Assembly (NCBI GenBank): GCA_002914805.1
Contig: JXTB01000423.1
Coordinates: forward strand, 263,954 to 327,953
Source of the DNA: Parasponia andersonii
Taxonomy: Eukaryota > Streptophyta > Magnoliopsida > Rosales > Cannabaceae
DNA length: 64,000 bases
Reading direction: 5' to 3'
Below are positions 49,534-62,023 of this stretch, piece after piece; positions within the stretch are counted from its first letter, which is position 1, and each line of letters begins with the position of its first letter. Made by a program: the position numbers and the translations under genes. Under the pieces are notes generated by a model that did no database searches, was not told the DNA's origin, and was given only the letters and a program-made list of their open reading frames with translations.

Positions 49534-52500
49534 TTACCATCCTCCTTTCCCACCGCTGTTGCCTGCGGTTCCCCAAGATTTTGCTGCTGGCTTACCCCAT
49601 GGATCAGATCCACTTCCATCAGTTCTTTCTTTTGCATCACTAGAGTGATCTGCATCTGCACCACTTGGTTGAGTAGCTGTCCCAGCTCGATCTTTATTCC
49701 AACCTCCGGTTCTTGAACCTCCACCGGCAGCACTTGAATCTGATACCTGGCTGTTCCAACCACTGGCTTGGGCAGTTGAACTCGGTCCTTTCCAGCCTTC
49801 TTGATTGGTAGTATTCGAGCTTGACCACTGGCCTCCTCCGGGTGCACCAGCTTGTTTCTGGTTATTCCCCCAACTTCCACCACCTCCGATAGTGCTGGTT
49901 CCTTTGTTCCAACTGCCAGCTTGTGAACTCTGTCCCTTCCAGCCACCCTCTTGACTCGTATTAGCTGAGCTTGTCCACTGGGCTCCTCCAGAAGCACTAG
50001 ATGGCTTTGCTTGGTTACCCCAACTTCCACCACCTCCAGTACTCGGACTGGTACCTCTGTCCCAACCACCAGCTTGTGAATTCGGTCCATTCCAGCCACT
50101 CTCTTTATTGGTTGTAGATGAGCTCTGCCACTGCGCTCCTCCAGGACCAGAGGGTTTCTCATCATTTCCCCAATTTCCACCACCTCCAGTACTTGAGCCA
50201 GTTCCTTTGTCCCAACTGCCTGCCTGTGAACTCGATCCTTTCCAGCTACCCTCTTGATTGGTATTACTTGAACTTGGCCACTGCGCCCCTCCAGAAGCAA
50301 GAGATGATTTGCTGTCATTCCCCCAGTGTCCATCTCCAGTACTCGAGCCGTTTCCTTTGTTCCAACCACCAGCTTGTGAACTCAATCCTTTCCCGCCACT
50401 TTCTTGATTGCTAGTAGTTGAGCTTGGCCAGTTATTCCTCCAACTTCCACCACCTCCAGTACTTGAGCTGGTTCCTTTGTCCCAACCACCACTGCTTTTT
50501 CCCTCTTGCTGGTTCCAACTTGACCCTTGGGTGTTCCAACCACCGGAATTTCTAGTTTCAGCACTGCCTGAAGTTCCACCCTGCCATTCATTTTTATAAC
50601 CACTTCCTTGGTTCCAACTTCCAGCACCATCATTATTATTGCTTCCCTCGCCAGACTTGTCTTCCCCTTTGTTCCACCAAGAACAATTCCCACCAGAATC
50701 TCCATTGTTCAAACCACCACCACCACTTTCATCCCTCCTTCCACGGCCCCTTCCTCCAAAGCCTCCTCTATCTGATCCACCTCTCCCACCAAAGCCACCT
50801 CTGTCTGATCTACCTCTACCACCAAAGCCACCTCTGTCAGATCTACCTCTACCACCAAAGCCTCCTCTGTCCCCACCTCTACTGCCAAAGCCTCCTCTAT
50901 CCCCACCTCTACCGCCAAAGCCTCCTCTACCTCCGAAGCCTCCTCTCCAATTCTCACCACTTGGTTTACTATTGAATGTCTCAGTTTGTTCATCATTGCC
51001 AGAATCTGACTGGTTGCCCCTAAAGGCACTTCCCGAGCTCCAATCACTTTTACCACCCCAGTTAGAATTCTGGCTCCTCTCTGAGCCACCAAATCCAGAG
51101 TTCCAATCATTCTTCTTTCCCCAATTTGAATCCTGACCACCAGTGTCACTGGAACTGGAGTTCCAACTGCTTTTCTTACCCCATCCAGAATCCTCATTAC
51201 TCCCTGAGGGTTTCTTACTCCAGCCAGAATCCTCATTAACCCCTGATCCACCAAACCCAGCATTCCCAACATCTTTTCTCCCCCAGGTGTCACTGGTAGT
51301 TGAGTTCCAACTGCTTTTACAACCCCAACCAGAATCCTCGTTACCCCTCGAGGGTTTCTTACTCCAACTAGAATCCTCGTTACTTCCTGAGCCACCAAAC
51401 CCAGTGTTCCCATCCTCTTTTCTACCCCATTTAGAATCTGGTATGCCAACAGTGTCACCGGAAGTGGAGTTCCAACTGCTATTCTTACCCCAACCACAGT
51501 CCTCGTTACTCCCTGAGCCACCAAACCCAGTGTTCCCATACTCCTTTCTTCCCCATTTAGAATCTGGTACGCCAACAGTGTCACTGGAAGTGGAGCTCCA
51601 ACTGCTTTTCTTAACCCAACCCGAATCCTCATTACCCCCTGAGGGTTTCTTACTCCAACCAGAACCCTCGTTACTCCCTGAGCCACCAAACCCAGTGTTC
51701 CCCTCCTCTTTTCTTCCCCATTTAGAATCCGGCATGCCAACAGTGTCCCTGGAAGTGGAGTTCCAACTGCTTTTCTTACCCCAGCCAGAATCCTCATTAC
51801 CCCCTGAGGGTTTCTTACTCCAACTAGAATCCTCATTAACCCCTGAGCCACCAAAACCAGCAGTCCCATCATCTTTTTTCCCACAGGTGTCACTCGAAGT
51901 GGAGTTCCAACTGCTTTTACTACCCCAACCAGAATCCTCGTCACCCACTGAGGGTTTCTTGCCCCATCCAGAATCCTCGTTACTCCCTGAGCCACCAAAC
52001 CCAGTGTTCCTATCCTCTTTTCTTCCCCATTTAGAATCTGGTATGCCAACAGTGTCACTGGAAGTCGAGTTCCAACTGCTGCTTTTCTTACCCCAACCTG
52101 AATCCTCGGTACCCCCTGAGGGTTTCTTACTCCAACCAGAATCCTCATTACCACCAGAAGGTTTCTTACCCCAACCACAATCCTCGTTACCCCCTGAGCC
52201 ACCAAAGCCAGCATTCCCATCATCTTTCTTTCCCCAGCAAGAATCTTGGCTGCCACCCATGTCATCAGGACCAGAATTCCAATTGCCTTTCTTGCCCCAT
52301 GCACTCTCTTGATTGCCACCAGTTCCATAGATCCCACCCTCTCCAGCACAAGAATCATTGTTCTTTTTCCATGATCCTCCTTCAACTATATTTTTACCTT
52401 TTCCCCAAGAATCTAATTGATTGTTCTCAGTAGTTGTGGTACCCCAACCACCTGCTGGATTGTTAGTAATATTTTTTTCTTTATCCCAAGGATCCTCAGA

Positions 52501-55500
52501 TGCTTTTCCTCCTTCAACTTTTGATTTACCCTGTCCCCAACCATCTCCAGCACTATTTGAAGAAACTTTTGGATCTCCAGCTACTCTGTCCCACGTGTCA
52601 GATGCATTACAGTCAAATCCCCCACTTCCTCCAGTAGCTATCTCAGAGTCTAAACCTTTTTCCCAGCCAACACCTTGATCTTTGTGAGCTGCCTGTGCTC
52701 CCCAAGACACAGTCTTAGGAGTCACTTTGCTCCCCCAGGCGTCTTCCACATCTGTACAGTTGTATGCTATCAATAAATTTGGCCTAAGGCTTGTTAATTA
52801 GTGAATATTTTGCAATAGATACCTCTCTTAACATCGTCATTTTCAGCACCAGAAGGATTTGCACTTCCAGACTCCCATTGAACCTGCAATGTTAAGAGAA
52901 GTTATCAAATAGAAAATTTCGAGACGATACACACCAAACTCATTAAAGAGGCTGAAATTAAATGGCACAAGTTCAGTACAAACCGAAGAGCTGGGAGCGG
53001 ATATATTAGGCCATGAGCTCCTACAAGAATGTGTTTGCCAACATTAGATCAGGTGAAGTGGTGCACTAGGAAACCAGAAAACAACAAAAGGCAGAGCTAC
53101 AAATTGATAACAATACACCAAGGTAATAGCATTACGTTAACCTCAGATATACATCAGAATTTTCTATTTTTCTATTCACACTTTCTACTCAACAAGTAAT
53201 ATGACACAATTAAGTATCTGGTAATTCAGCGTAGACTAATCTTAAAAAAATTATAAAAACATGCAGATAGACAGTGAGTCACCCAAATCGATATGATTAG
53301 TGAACCACCGATACAAAATGGACAAGCTGAGCAAACATGGATCTCTACTACAAGGATTTCGATTCACAGAGTACTCAAAATTGAGAGAGGAGGGGGGGGG
53401 GGGGGGGGGACACATAAATCTTCGTTCTTTTAGCAACAACAAACCAGAAAGAGAAAAAAAAATTAAGACTCTTACATAAACCACTTTTTCTTTAAAATTT
53501 TAACATCTGTTTCTCAATATTCAGCAACTCTCCCATATATATTTCCATTCAAAAGCCAATTATTATTTACTATTTACACATATGACACATCTAACACAAT
53601 AAAAGCCAAAAATCTCGTACATTTTCCTCAACCACCTATCTTCACAGAATTATAATGATTGATTAAAATATCTAACTCATGGAAAATATAGCATAAAGAG
53701 ACTCAGGAGATAACACATAACAGACTCGACAAAAATGTTACCTTTCACTAGAAGCGCCTCCAGCAGTCCAACCATCACCTGCTCCTGATGTTCCTGCTCC
53801 AACCATCCAGTCTTCAAAGAAAAGGAAGTACGTCAAATTTCCTCAAATCAACTCCATCAAGAATCAAAAACAGAAATAAAAGATTGAAAAGAGACGATCA
53901 TATACATATATATATATATATATATATATTAAATATACAACAACAAGGACGACAGTGGATGAGGCAACACTCTCACCTCCAGAGGATCCTTCGCCTCCAA
54001 GCAGATCAAAGGGTTTTAAAGAACTAGATTCAGGATCCAGACTTTGAAAGACAGACATAGACACATGAGAACAGTCGTTACAAGTTAAGAAATAATAATC
54101 AGATCTGAAATTTCAAACGAATGGCTAATAATAATGAAGGTTACCTCTGGGAAATGACAGAGCTGCTCCCACGAACCTCAGAAAGATGCTCACTTTTCAC
54201 TGCAGAATATGACATTCCAAAAAGTTAACTAGTAAACTACAGAATGTAACATAAAAAAAAGTTACAAGAAGACTATCCTTCGAAAAAAAAAATGAAGACT
54301 AAATTAGTAACAAAATAGTAATAATACTAATAATAAAATAGATTTGACAAACCTGTAAGAACCTTCTGCTTAGAATCAAGCTTCACTGTAACATCAGTAC
54401 GGCGTACTGCTATGACACGGCAGAGGTATCCCTTCAATGGACCAACACGGATTCTCAGAGTTTGACCAATAGTGAATATACCATCCTTATCACCCTGATT
54501 GACTGTAGATAAATAAGCGATGATAAGGCAAAAGCCTTGCTAGCCAGTAGCCATAACTTAAAAACTTATGTTACAACATCTAGCACGAGAACACATACAA
54601 TCATGGTTGTCGTCCCTTGCTTGCCATGGCTTTTTAGGTGATAGAGGGGATTTAGGGGATGATGGGAATTCTTCAAAACCCAGATTACTAGATTCCCCAC
54701 CCTGAATCAAAAACAAAATTACTATATATGTGTACAGTAATGCATACAATAAAGTAGAGAGTGTAAAAAGGATTTCCAACCTTTTCAGTATAAGTGCTGG
54801 GAGAAAGCTTAACTTTCTCACAAATTCGAGATTTGCAGCAGAAATAACCACAATTTTCTGTTTCATTCTCATCATAAAAGAAGACAATTCCCCTATAGAT
54901 TTTCTTAACAATTCCCTGCTTGCCCTGCAAAAGTGAGAGAAAAAGCTGTAAAATCATCTAACCTCAGTTTCTCAATAACATATGTTTCTAAGTAAGCTAC
55001 ATTCACATGACAATATCTTAAATAAATGACAAACCTCAAGTGGTCCTTCCACAACCTTGACAGTATCATTGACACCTATGGTCTTCATGCGGTGATCTAA
55101 GGAAGTAAATTTCATATCGGATGGGCCATTCTTTAACTCACGTTGTTGAACAGTCACCACCAAAGGACTTTCCTGGCCCTCTTTCAGTATCTAGAATGTT
55201 AAATAGAACATAAGTGGCCGTATAAAGGAATCTGGAGACATTAACTATCAGATATACCTTGTAACTATCATCTTTCTCGATGCCAATGATAACCCCAAAA
55301 TCTTTCCGGCTGCAATGGCAACAGTGAAAATAATAGCAACAAAGTATCGAAATAAAATAAAATTTCCTAAAATCAAAAGTAAAGAAGTTGGATATAAATA
55401 AATAGTTCACAAATGATAGCTTGTTCTTGTTCTTCAACGAGCTAACAACTCACCCAAAACACACAAGCTCATGCACTTCAAAACTATTCACTACCATTGA

Positions 55501-58500
55501 CCCTGAGCTCTCTCCTTTCCCACCTGCATTTGATCCTGACCTCTCACCTTTCCCACCTGTATTTGACCCAGAGCCCTCTCCTTTACCACCTGCAATAGAT
55601 CCCGAGCTCTCTCCTTTCCCACCTGCAACAAATCCCGAGCTCTCTCCTTTCCCATGAAATTCATCATTTCTGACGGAACACCTATTTTTCTTTTCACCAT
55701 AGAGCTGTGAAAGCCACTTCACATTATCAGATTCATTATTCTCGGAAGTGTTAAACTTCAGCAGCTCCTCTTCTGATGGCACAACACCCCAGCAACTAAT
55801 TGAGTCTATAGATAATTTTTTGAACAAATATCCATCCTTGATCATCATCCCATCAATAACTTCAAAAACTTTCCCAGTCTCACGATCATGCCTGATCTGA
55901 ATGAGAGGGCGGAACTCTCTACACAGATGATATGGACAACATTTACTTCAGAAACTGAAAGTGAAAAGAATAAAATATGAGGAAGAGAAAGAAAAGATTA
56001 CTCAAGTTCACTTGAGCTGATCAATCGTGGTGCTGGATTTGGAGTTCTCTTGGCAGTAGCTCCTCCACCCTATAATGCAAGTAATTAATATACAGAAAAA
56101 TTAATCACATCAACCGTATTTCCTAAGAAAACAATTTTCACTCTTGCAAAAGCATAGATACATAATTGAACCGAATCTTAAATCTCTCTTAGCAGTACTG
56201 GGATGGTACAATATAAAAAGTACTCGAAGTAACTAATAAATAAGCTCTGTTTATTTCATAATCCACAAATGTAAGAGTTTTTTTTTCTTTTTTTTTTGAT
56301 CAAGTTAAATATTAAATGAGTACATTGTCTTCACTATCTAAACAGAGAAATGCAAGTGCTTGTAACAGGTCAGAAAATAAAAAATATTGAACGAAGTCTT
56401 GCAAAGAAAGAGACACTATAGGAAAGGCTGATAAGTCATAATCCTCTCTCACAAGCACAAATAAGCTTTTTCCAGTAAGAATGAAAAGACAATTCAGATT
56501 AGCAGGAAACCTGAATATCTCTCCATGGAAGCACTAGTAAACTGTAAACACATCTAAGAAAAAAAAAAAAAAAAAAAAACTGGCCAAATAATATATTAGA
56601 AATTGTTTTCTCTGCACTTCGCAGAGGTTCCACCAAACCCAGTTCTCCTAATTTCAGGTATAGATGAGCACTAGCACTCATAACTACTGAATCAAATGCA
56701 AAATTCCAAGTACAAAAGTCTTAGCTAAGGAAAACATTTTAACAAAGGAAGATAAGGGACGAGAAAACACGATAAATAATACAGTACAAATTTTTCAGCC
56801 ATTGCTTGTAGATCAATTCTTGGTATCAGCTTCACCACTGCTCTTTTGCGCAAACTGTTAACAGCCACAACCTGCAAATGAAAAATTCCTTTTAAGTAAA
56901 AAAGTCCACAATCAGTTAAAACAACTCTGCTAAACCTAGGATACACGATACCTGAGCCAGGTCCCCCTTATATTTTCCACTCTTCACACGAGCCCACATG
57001 CCCACCGAAATCTCATTGTACTCCGTCCGAACAGACAGCAGACGGGAAACTTCATTCCTTGGAACTGGCATTACTCGAGACGCATATACACCAGCAAGCC
57101 CATAACATGCCTAAATATATATATATATATATATATTAATTTTTTTTTTAAAAAAAAAAAAAAGGAGAGTTGGGGATGGGGGGAGTCCAAGTCAGATGGA
57201 ATCTGTACCGGCTTAGCCCAAAAAAAAAGAGAGTTCTGGCTATAGCAACAACAAAATTAACAACCTTCTCCAACAGAATGAAAAAAACAAAAACAAAAAA
57301 AGAACAAGAATACCTCAGTAATATCATTTTGCTTGTCAGATTCTATAAATATGAAGCCTTTGACATGGTCAAGGGCAAATGCAGAAATTATCTGCAATTT
57401 GCTTCCTAATAATTTCAAGTCAACATACTTCTGCATAAGACAGAATGACAAGAACCTCTCGCGTCCAACCTACAACCAAAGTGTTCTGCATAAAATAACA
57501 CACACACACAGAGAGGGAGAGGTAGAGGTAGAGGGAGAGGGAGAGGGAGAAGAGGTGGACCCGATCTACAATAAGAACTATAACAGTAGAACCCCAGTAT
57601 CTTACCGCACATTTAACTTTCCAGACAAGTGGATCCTTATCAGAAGGCATATGTGAACTTCTGTCAATAGATCTCTTGTTCTCATAATCATCTTCAGCGT
57701 AGGAAACAAACGTAGAGCCATTTTTGTATCTCTCTTCCATCATTTTGTCAAATTCTTCCTCACCCATCTCCTCTTCTTTTGGGATGAATGGAATACTGGA
57801 GGATTTTCCTGGTTCACTATTAACATTCGCTCCTGTTCCAAGTTCTGGCTTCATAAAATCTACAAACAATTGTTTAAAGCGAAACATCAGCTTCTACATT
57901 GTTTCGCACGTGAACTACAATTAGCCTTCTGCTATTATCAAACTGATATTTTCCAGTAACATATCTATCAGATAAATGCTGTAGTAACCCGAGTAAAAGC
58001 AAGCGTTACTCAAATTTAAGCATAAGATTTCAGATATAAAACAGGAAGAGTAATGCAGAAAGCCAGAAACCTGTGGGATGAACTAAAAAATAACTAATAT
58101 AATGCTAAGTTAAAACTTTTTCAAGGCTTCACATGTGGCCCAACAATGTTCTGCTAACGGATTCCAAAAGTTTCGCAGAAAACTCTAATCTCCAAATCTT
58201 AGAACATACTCCACAGCATCAAACAAGGTAAAAAAGATCATTACTTATGATATTACCATGTCCGAGCATTAGAAAATCCCGGATGATAATTCATAAGCAT
58301 TAGAACAAACATACAGCAGCTAACCCAAACAAATAAGACGATGATTAACGCCTTTGCAATACCTCTTAATGCACCATGAACCTTGCATATACACTGCATG
58401 TGAGGTACACCCACAAACACACATACACCCACATTTCTACAGAACCCAGCGAACACGAACAAATACTTTCTAACAAATCTTCCAATTGCCCAGAAAATTA

Positions 58501-58756
58501 AACTCTAAATTCAAATCAAGCCTATAAAAATCTGTACGAATAGTAAATGTACAGTTACGCAAAACAAGCACACCTAACAAAAACACAATAGCCTAAAATT
58601 TCATGCAAAACGCCACTCACATCATAAGAAAATGAAACCCAAAACCCTAGCAATTTCAACAGAAAGAAACGCAACAACAGTAGCTTCTGACCATATACGC
58701 CATCAAAATCTACCTCAATACCCTAGAAACCCAAAACGCCGAAACCAAACCAGAGT

Positions 58757-58812
<56 letters not shown>

Positions 58813-59069
58813 AAGGGAATGAATGGGTACAAGGACTCACCATTACCGAAGTCACTGTCATCGCTGGAATCGCTAATATCGGCCTCGGCAGCCGCGTCTT
58901 CGAAGAACCTTACGACACCAGGATCATTTCTCCTCCGGCCAGCGCGACCGGACTTCTCCTTGTCGACGTCGGTGCGCTTCCGCTTGCCGGCGGAGGAGCA
59001 TTTTCCGGCGACGGCTTTGCCCTTATCGGCGACGCCCTTGCCCTTCTGGGCGACTCCCTTCAAACCCAT
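49534..59069 (-). CDS. SPT5L: SPT5-like AGO-binding elongation factor (KTF1/RDM3)
   Basis: Pol V-associated factor of RNA-directed DNA methylation that binds AGO4 and nascent RNA. My model has 18 exons (high to low): 59069-58841, 57859-57606, 57469-57314, 57110-56952, 56871-56788, 56069-56002, 55918-55454, 55309-55258, 55190-55035, 54924-54781, 54701-54599, 54502-54353, 54199-54145, 54041-53977, 53811-53742, 53020-52984, 52883-52823, 52751-49534. All use GT-AG and phases match, giving 1841 aa. Residues 1-76 hold basic GKRKR and acidic patches. NGN is about 156-250 (CLMQKYVDLKLLGSKLQII). KOW motifs include WARVKSGKYKGDLAQ, VKVVEGPLEGKQGIV and LRIRVGPLKGYLCRV. From about 770 on it is WG/GW-rich. 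It is longer than Arabidopsis KTF1 (about 1490 aa) because of repeat expansion. Canonical SPT5 lacks the WG tail. Confidence 0.93.
49756..50495 (-). repeat. C-terminal AGO-hook repeat array 2
   Basis: Five to six tandem units of about 50 residues, each with GGWDKGT or GSWNKGT, then TGGGGSWGN, GGAQW, TNQEG, WKG and SSQAG. Trp residues sit next to Gly in most positions. They differ in sequence from the N-terminal array. Confidence 0.88.
50731..50956 (-). repeat. RGG box between the two WG arrays
   Basis: A run of GGFGGRGG, DRGGFGSRGG and SDRGGFGGRG units encodes about 75 residues rich in Arg-Gly-Gly. This is a typical RNA-binding and arginine-methylation segment. Confidence 0.88.
51040..52245 (-). 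repeat. AGO-hook repeat array 1
   Basis: Eight tandem units of 31-69 residues, typically 51-55, with consensus blocks DSKWGRKEDGNTGFGGSGS, NEDSGWGKKPSGG and KSSWNSTSSDTVGIP. I count about 20 tryptophans next to Gly in this block. Unit 5 lacks the central PSGGNEDSGW part, and unit 1 has it twice, consistent with unequal exchange. Confidence 0.88.
53392..53409 (+). repeat. G18 homopolymer in an intron of the SPT5-like gene
   Basis: Eighteen consecutive G on the plus strand (C on the transcribed sense) in the 53021-53741 intron, preceded by GAGAGAGGA. It could be length-variable or an assembly artefact. Confidence 0.85.
55491..55655 (-). repeat. 33 bp x5 coding minisatellite in exon 7 of the SPT5-like gene
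   Basis: Encodes five 11-residue units of the form GGKGESSGSNA, in frame, inserted between the KOW-containing parts. The units differ at a few sites (GFVA, GSIA, GSNT, GSNA, GSMV). Confidence 0.85.
58758..58811. repeat. (GA)n microsatellite in intron 1 of the SPT5-like gene
   Basis: About 26 uninterrupted GA units lie only ~30 bp inside the first intron, giving a CT-rich tract just after the exon 1 donor on the sense strand. Confidence 0.92.
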
Positions 59070-59467
59070 GGGAATGCAGGAAGAAGGGTTTCACAGCAAG
59101 AAAAGGAGAGAGAAGAAGAAGACCAACATGTACACGTTGAGTGGAGAGAGTGAGGCGAGGAGTGGGCGTGTGTGTGTGATTTTGTACCTGGGTGACAGGT
59201 GGAGCTCCATGGAATTTATCCAGGCGATTGGAATGTATGTGAAATTACCACTCTAGCCCTTCGCCTTTTTTCTCATTCATTTCTCATGTATTTGTACTTT
59301 TTTTTTTTTTAATATTATGACGAGGAAATTTGATTTTTTATAGTAAATTTTCAAAAGAATTGAAAAAATTTCGAAATTTGAAACTGTTCTTAAAAATTCT
59401 AAATCTAATTACAAAATTATAACTTTTTAAAATATTTAGAAAAATAATAATTTTTATTAATCAATGA
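59070..59467 (-). other. 5' leader and promoter region of the SPT5-like gene
   Basis: Purine-rich leader with GAAGAAGAAGACC just upstream of the ATG, followed by AT-rich DNA. No convincing TATA box is seen. Confidence 0.4.
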
Positions 59468-59577
59468 AATACTTAAGGTAATAAGTTGAATTACCTTAGA
59501 TAATTTGATCTATTACTTCAAGTAACTAAATTGATTACCCTAAGTAATTTAAGTGATTATCTCGAGTAATATTTAAA
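59468..59577. repeat. 22 bp x5 tandem repeat
   Basis: Five consecutive 22 bp units, each with an ATTACYTNARGTAAT-like palindromic core (59468, 59490, 59512, 59534, 59556). They are diverged copies. Confidence 0.72.
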
Positions 59578-61552
59578 AATGTTAATTTAAAAAAATAACA
59601 TTTTTCTAAGTATTTTTTATAAGTGTTAATTTTCTAATAAAATTTTTTAAAAGTAATATTTTTCTAAATCAATTCGGGATTTTTCAAAAAAATCACTCCA
59701 TCCAGAATTTTTCAATTTTTGTTATTTTGAGTCTGAAATTTTATAAAAGGCCCAATTATGATTGATTTTATGGGAAAATACCAAAAATTTCTCGAGTGTT
59801 TTAGTAAAATACATTAATCATGTGTAACTGTGTTTTTTGGAATACAAAATGCGCAAACTCAGTTTGTTGATTCTAACTGAATTTTTTTTTAATCAGATTT
59901 GGTCAAAATTATATTTTGAATCATAATTAATCAAGTAGTCAAGAAAACTTCTTAACCTTAGAAGAAAATACCTCAAAAGTATTGATGTATTTTTTTTTTA
60001 ATAATTCTTATTAATTGAACTTGTTTAGTCATAGGTTTTATGTATAAATTAACCATTTGACTAAAGACCTTTGGTCATTTTGAATAAAAATTAAAAAACA
60101 ATAGATTTTTTTTTCTACTTTCTACTTTTTTAATCAAATAAAAAGTGAAAATCATCTATTTTTTTTAACTTTATCATGTATTTATACATAAATTGGTTTT
60201 TTCAAATCCCTCTCTTCTATACATAAACACATTACTAAGAATCCTAAATCAATTGGGCTAACCTCATTTAATAAATCATCTAAAAATTAATTTGAGAAGA
60301 TCGTAATGGTCCCATTTATTTCACCTATTTCATTCTATTTAAATAGAAAACCCATAAGAATGAGTGTTTTTTTAGTATTTTAGTTTTTTCTTTCAAATAG
60401 TCTTTTGGAATGAGTGTTTATTTCAACAATACAATGTTTTCATTCAAATAGTCTATCATTCATATCAACCAATAGATTTTTTGTATCTTATAATAAGGAT
60501 AGAGCCTACGAAGTATTTTGGAATTGTCTATTCTAATATCTCTCATTCTAATTACAATTTATTCCACTTCATTTCACTTTAAATATCTATCATTCTAATT
60601 ATAATTTATTCCATAATTTCTATTTAAATACACTTATTCAAATGAGTGAACTTAACGTAGCCAATACCACTCTTTTCATTGAAAAAAATAAAAAATAGAA
60701 AACAAGCATTTACAAAGAAGCTAGTAAAAGACTTTTCATATTTTTTTTTTCTAGTAGTTTTTTTGCTATAGATAATGGACCTCACAATTTTTCTTTTATT
60801 ACTCTTTTTTTTTTCAACAATGGAGAGACTTCAAAATTTGGATTTTAACGAGGCTTTGTTATTTTTTTTTCCCTTTTAGTACATTTTTGTCACATTTTTT
60901 CAAAGTAGAAAAAGGTAGTTGTCGTCATTTTCTTTCCCATGTAGAATAAGGAGAATAATATTAATTTTAGAATACCACTTAATTTTAGGTTAAATGTATG
61001 TTTTTCCTAGTGCTTTTATCTTATGTTAGCAAGTTTACACCAACACAAGAAAGATTTATAACACATAGACACCTACTAATACTTATTTGATAATAAGAAG
61101 TCCTCATTTCTTTTTTCTTTAAGAAAATCTAAATAAGAAAATCCTCATTTTTCTTTGTTTTTTTTAAATACTCATTAAATAATAATAATCTTATATGTAG
61201 AGCTTAAGTGTTATGTACCTATATAAAAGGAGTAATATATCAGTCTATTACTAACTAATTATAATTATACTTTATATAGGACTCACGTGAGACTTAATTT
61301 ATTAATTAGAATCATCTAGTGATAATCAAATACGTCACTATGTTATTGGGCACTACAAGTTTCTCGTTGCATTACTTATATAAAAGACTTCTTTGTAAAA
61401 GACCCTATTTCAAATAGCCTTTTAATCTATTTAGTAATTGATCTTTTTTAGTACTATCATTTTTATAGGGAAAATATTGGAATATTATTAAAGATTGGCA
61501 AAATTTGACAAAATAACATTTGAAATACAACTTAGATAACCTTCTAACTACA
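59578..61552. other. AT-rich intergenic, possible decayed MITE at 60300-60665
   Basis: No gene is seen. The ends of 60300-60665 show weak inverted similarity (TATTTAAATAGAAA near both), and the core repeats TCATTCTAATTA. The remainder is low-complexity. Confidence 0.4.
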
Positions 61553-62023
61553 TTAATCCGCTATAGATCGAAGAGATAATTTAACTAGAGAATGAGCAAC
61601 CATACTCCCTAATCTAAGAACAAAATAAATTGAATAATCATCAATCAAAGAAAAGTGATGTTTAATATCAATAATAATAATAAAGTCATCGAAACTAACA
61701 TACATCTCAGAGTTGATCACATAGATGATATTAGAAATATCAGATTGTATCAACAAGCTTGATACGAAGACCACTCTCATAAGCAAATTTGAGTCTTTCT
61801 CACAAAGCTAAAAGTTCAGCAACATGGAGAAAGAATGAATGCTTTTTATTTTAATAGAAATGCATCCCAACACAAAACCTATATTAAAGTGAATAATCAT
61901 ACTAGCACCCATAATAAAATGATCATCTTTAACTGTACTACCTGTGTTCAATTTCAATAAATTGAACTCAGGAGGTATCCATTGATAGTCTAAAGCAATC
62001 ATCCTGCACATTTGAGGCTGCAA
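61553..62023 (-). pseudogene. RNase H-like (RVT_3) fragment, LINE-related
   Basis: Read on the minus strand in two frames. The first piece has a YQWIPPEFNLLKLNTGS start, typical of plant RVT_3 domains (W-PP-G-KLN-DG), in which the catalytic Asp is replaced by Thr. The second piece has IIDIKHHFSLIDDYSI and FVLRLGSMVAHSLVKLSLRS, matching the DIK...R..N..AH.LAK end of the family. A frameshift near 61800 and stops break it. It is a remnant of a non-LTR retrotransposon or a derived host copy. Confidence 0.72.

Noticed and set aside
49521..52385. Long open frames on both strands over the last SPT5L exon (for example 49521-50369, 50709-52385 on minus; 51143-52312 on plus)
   Set aside because: They are shadows of the repetitive WG/GW coding sequence in other frames; only the frame ending at 49534 joins in phase to the NGN/KOW exons.
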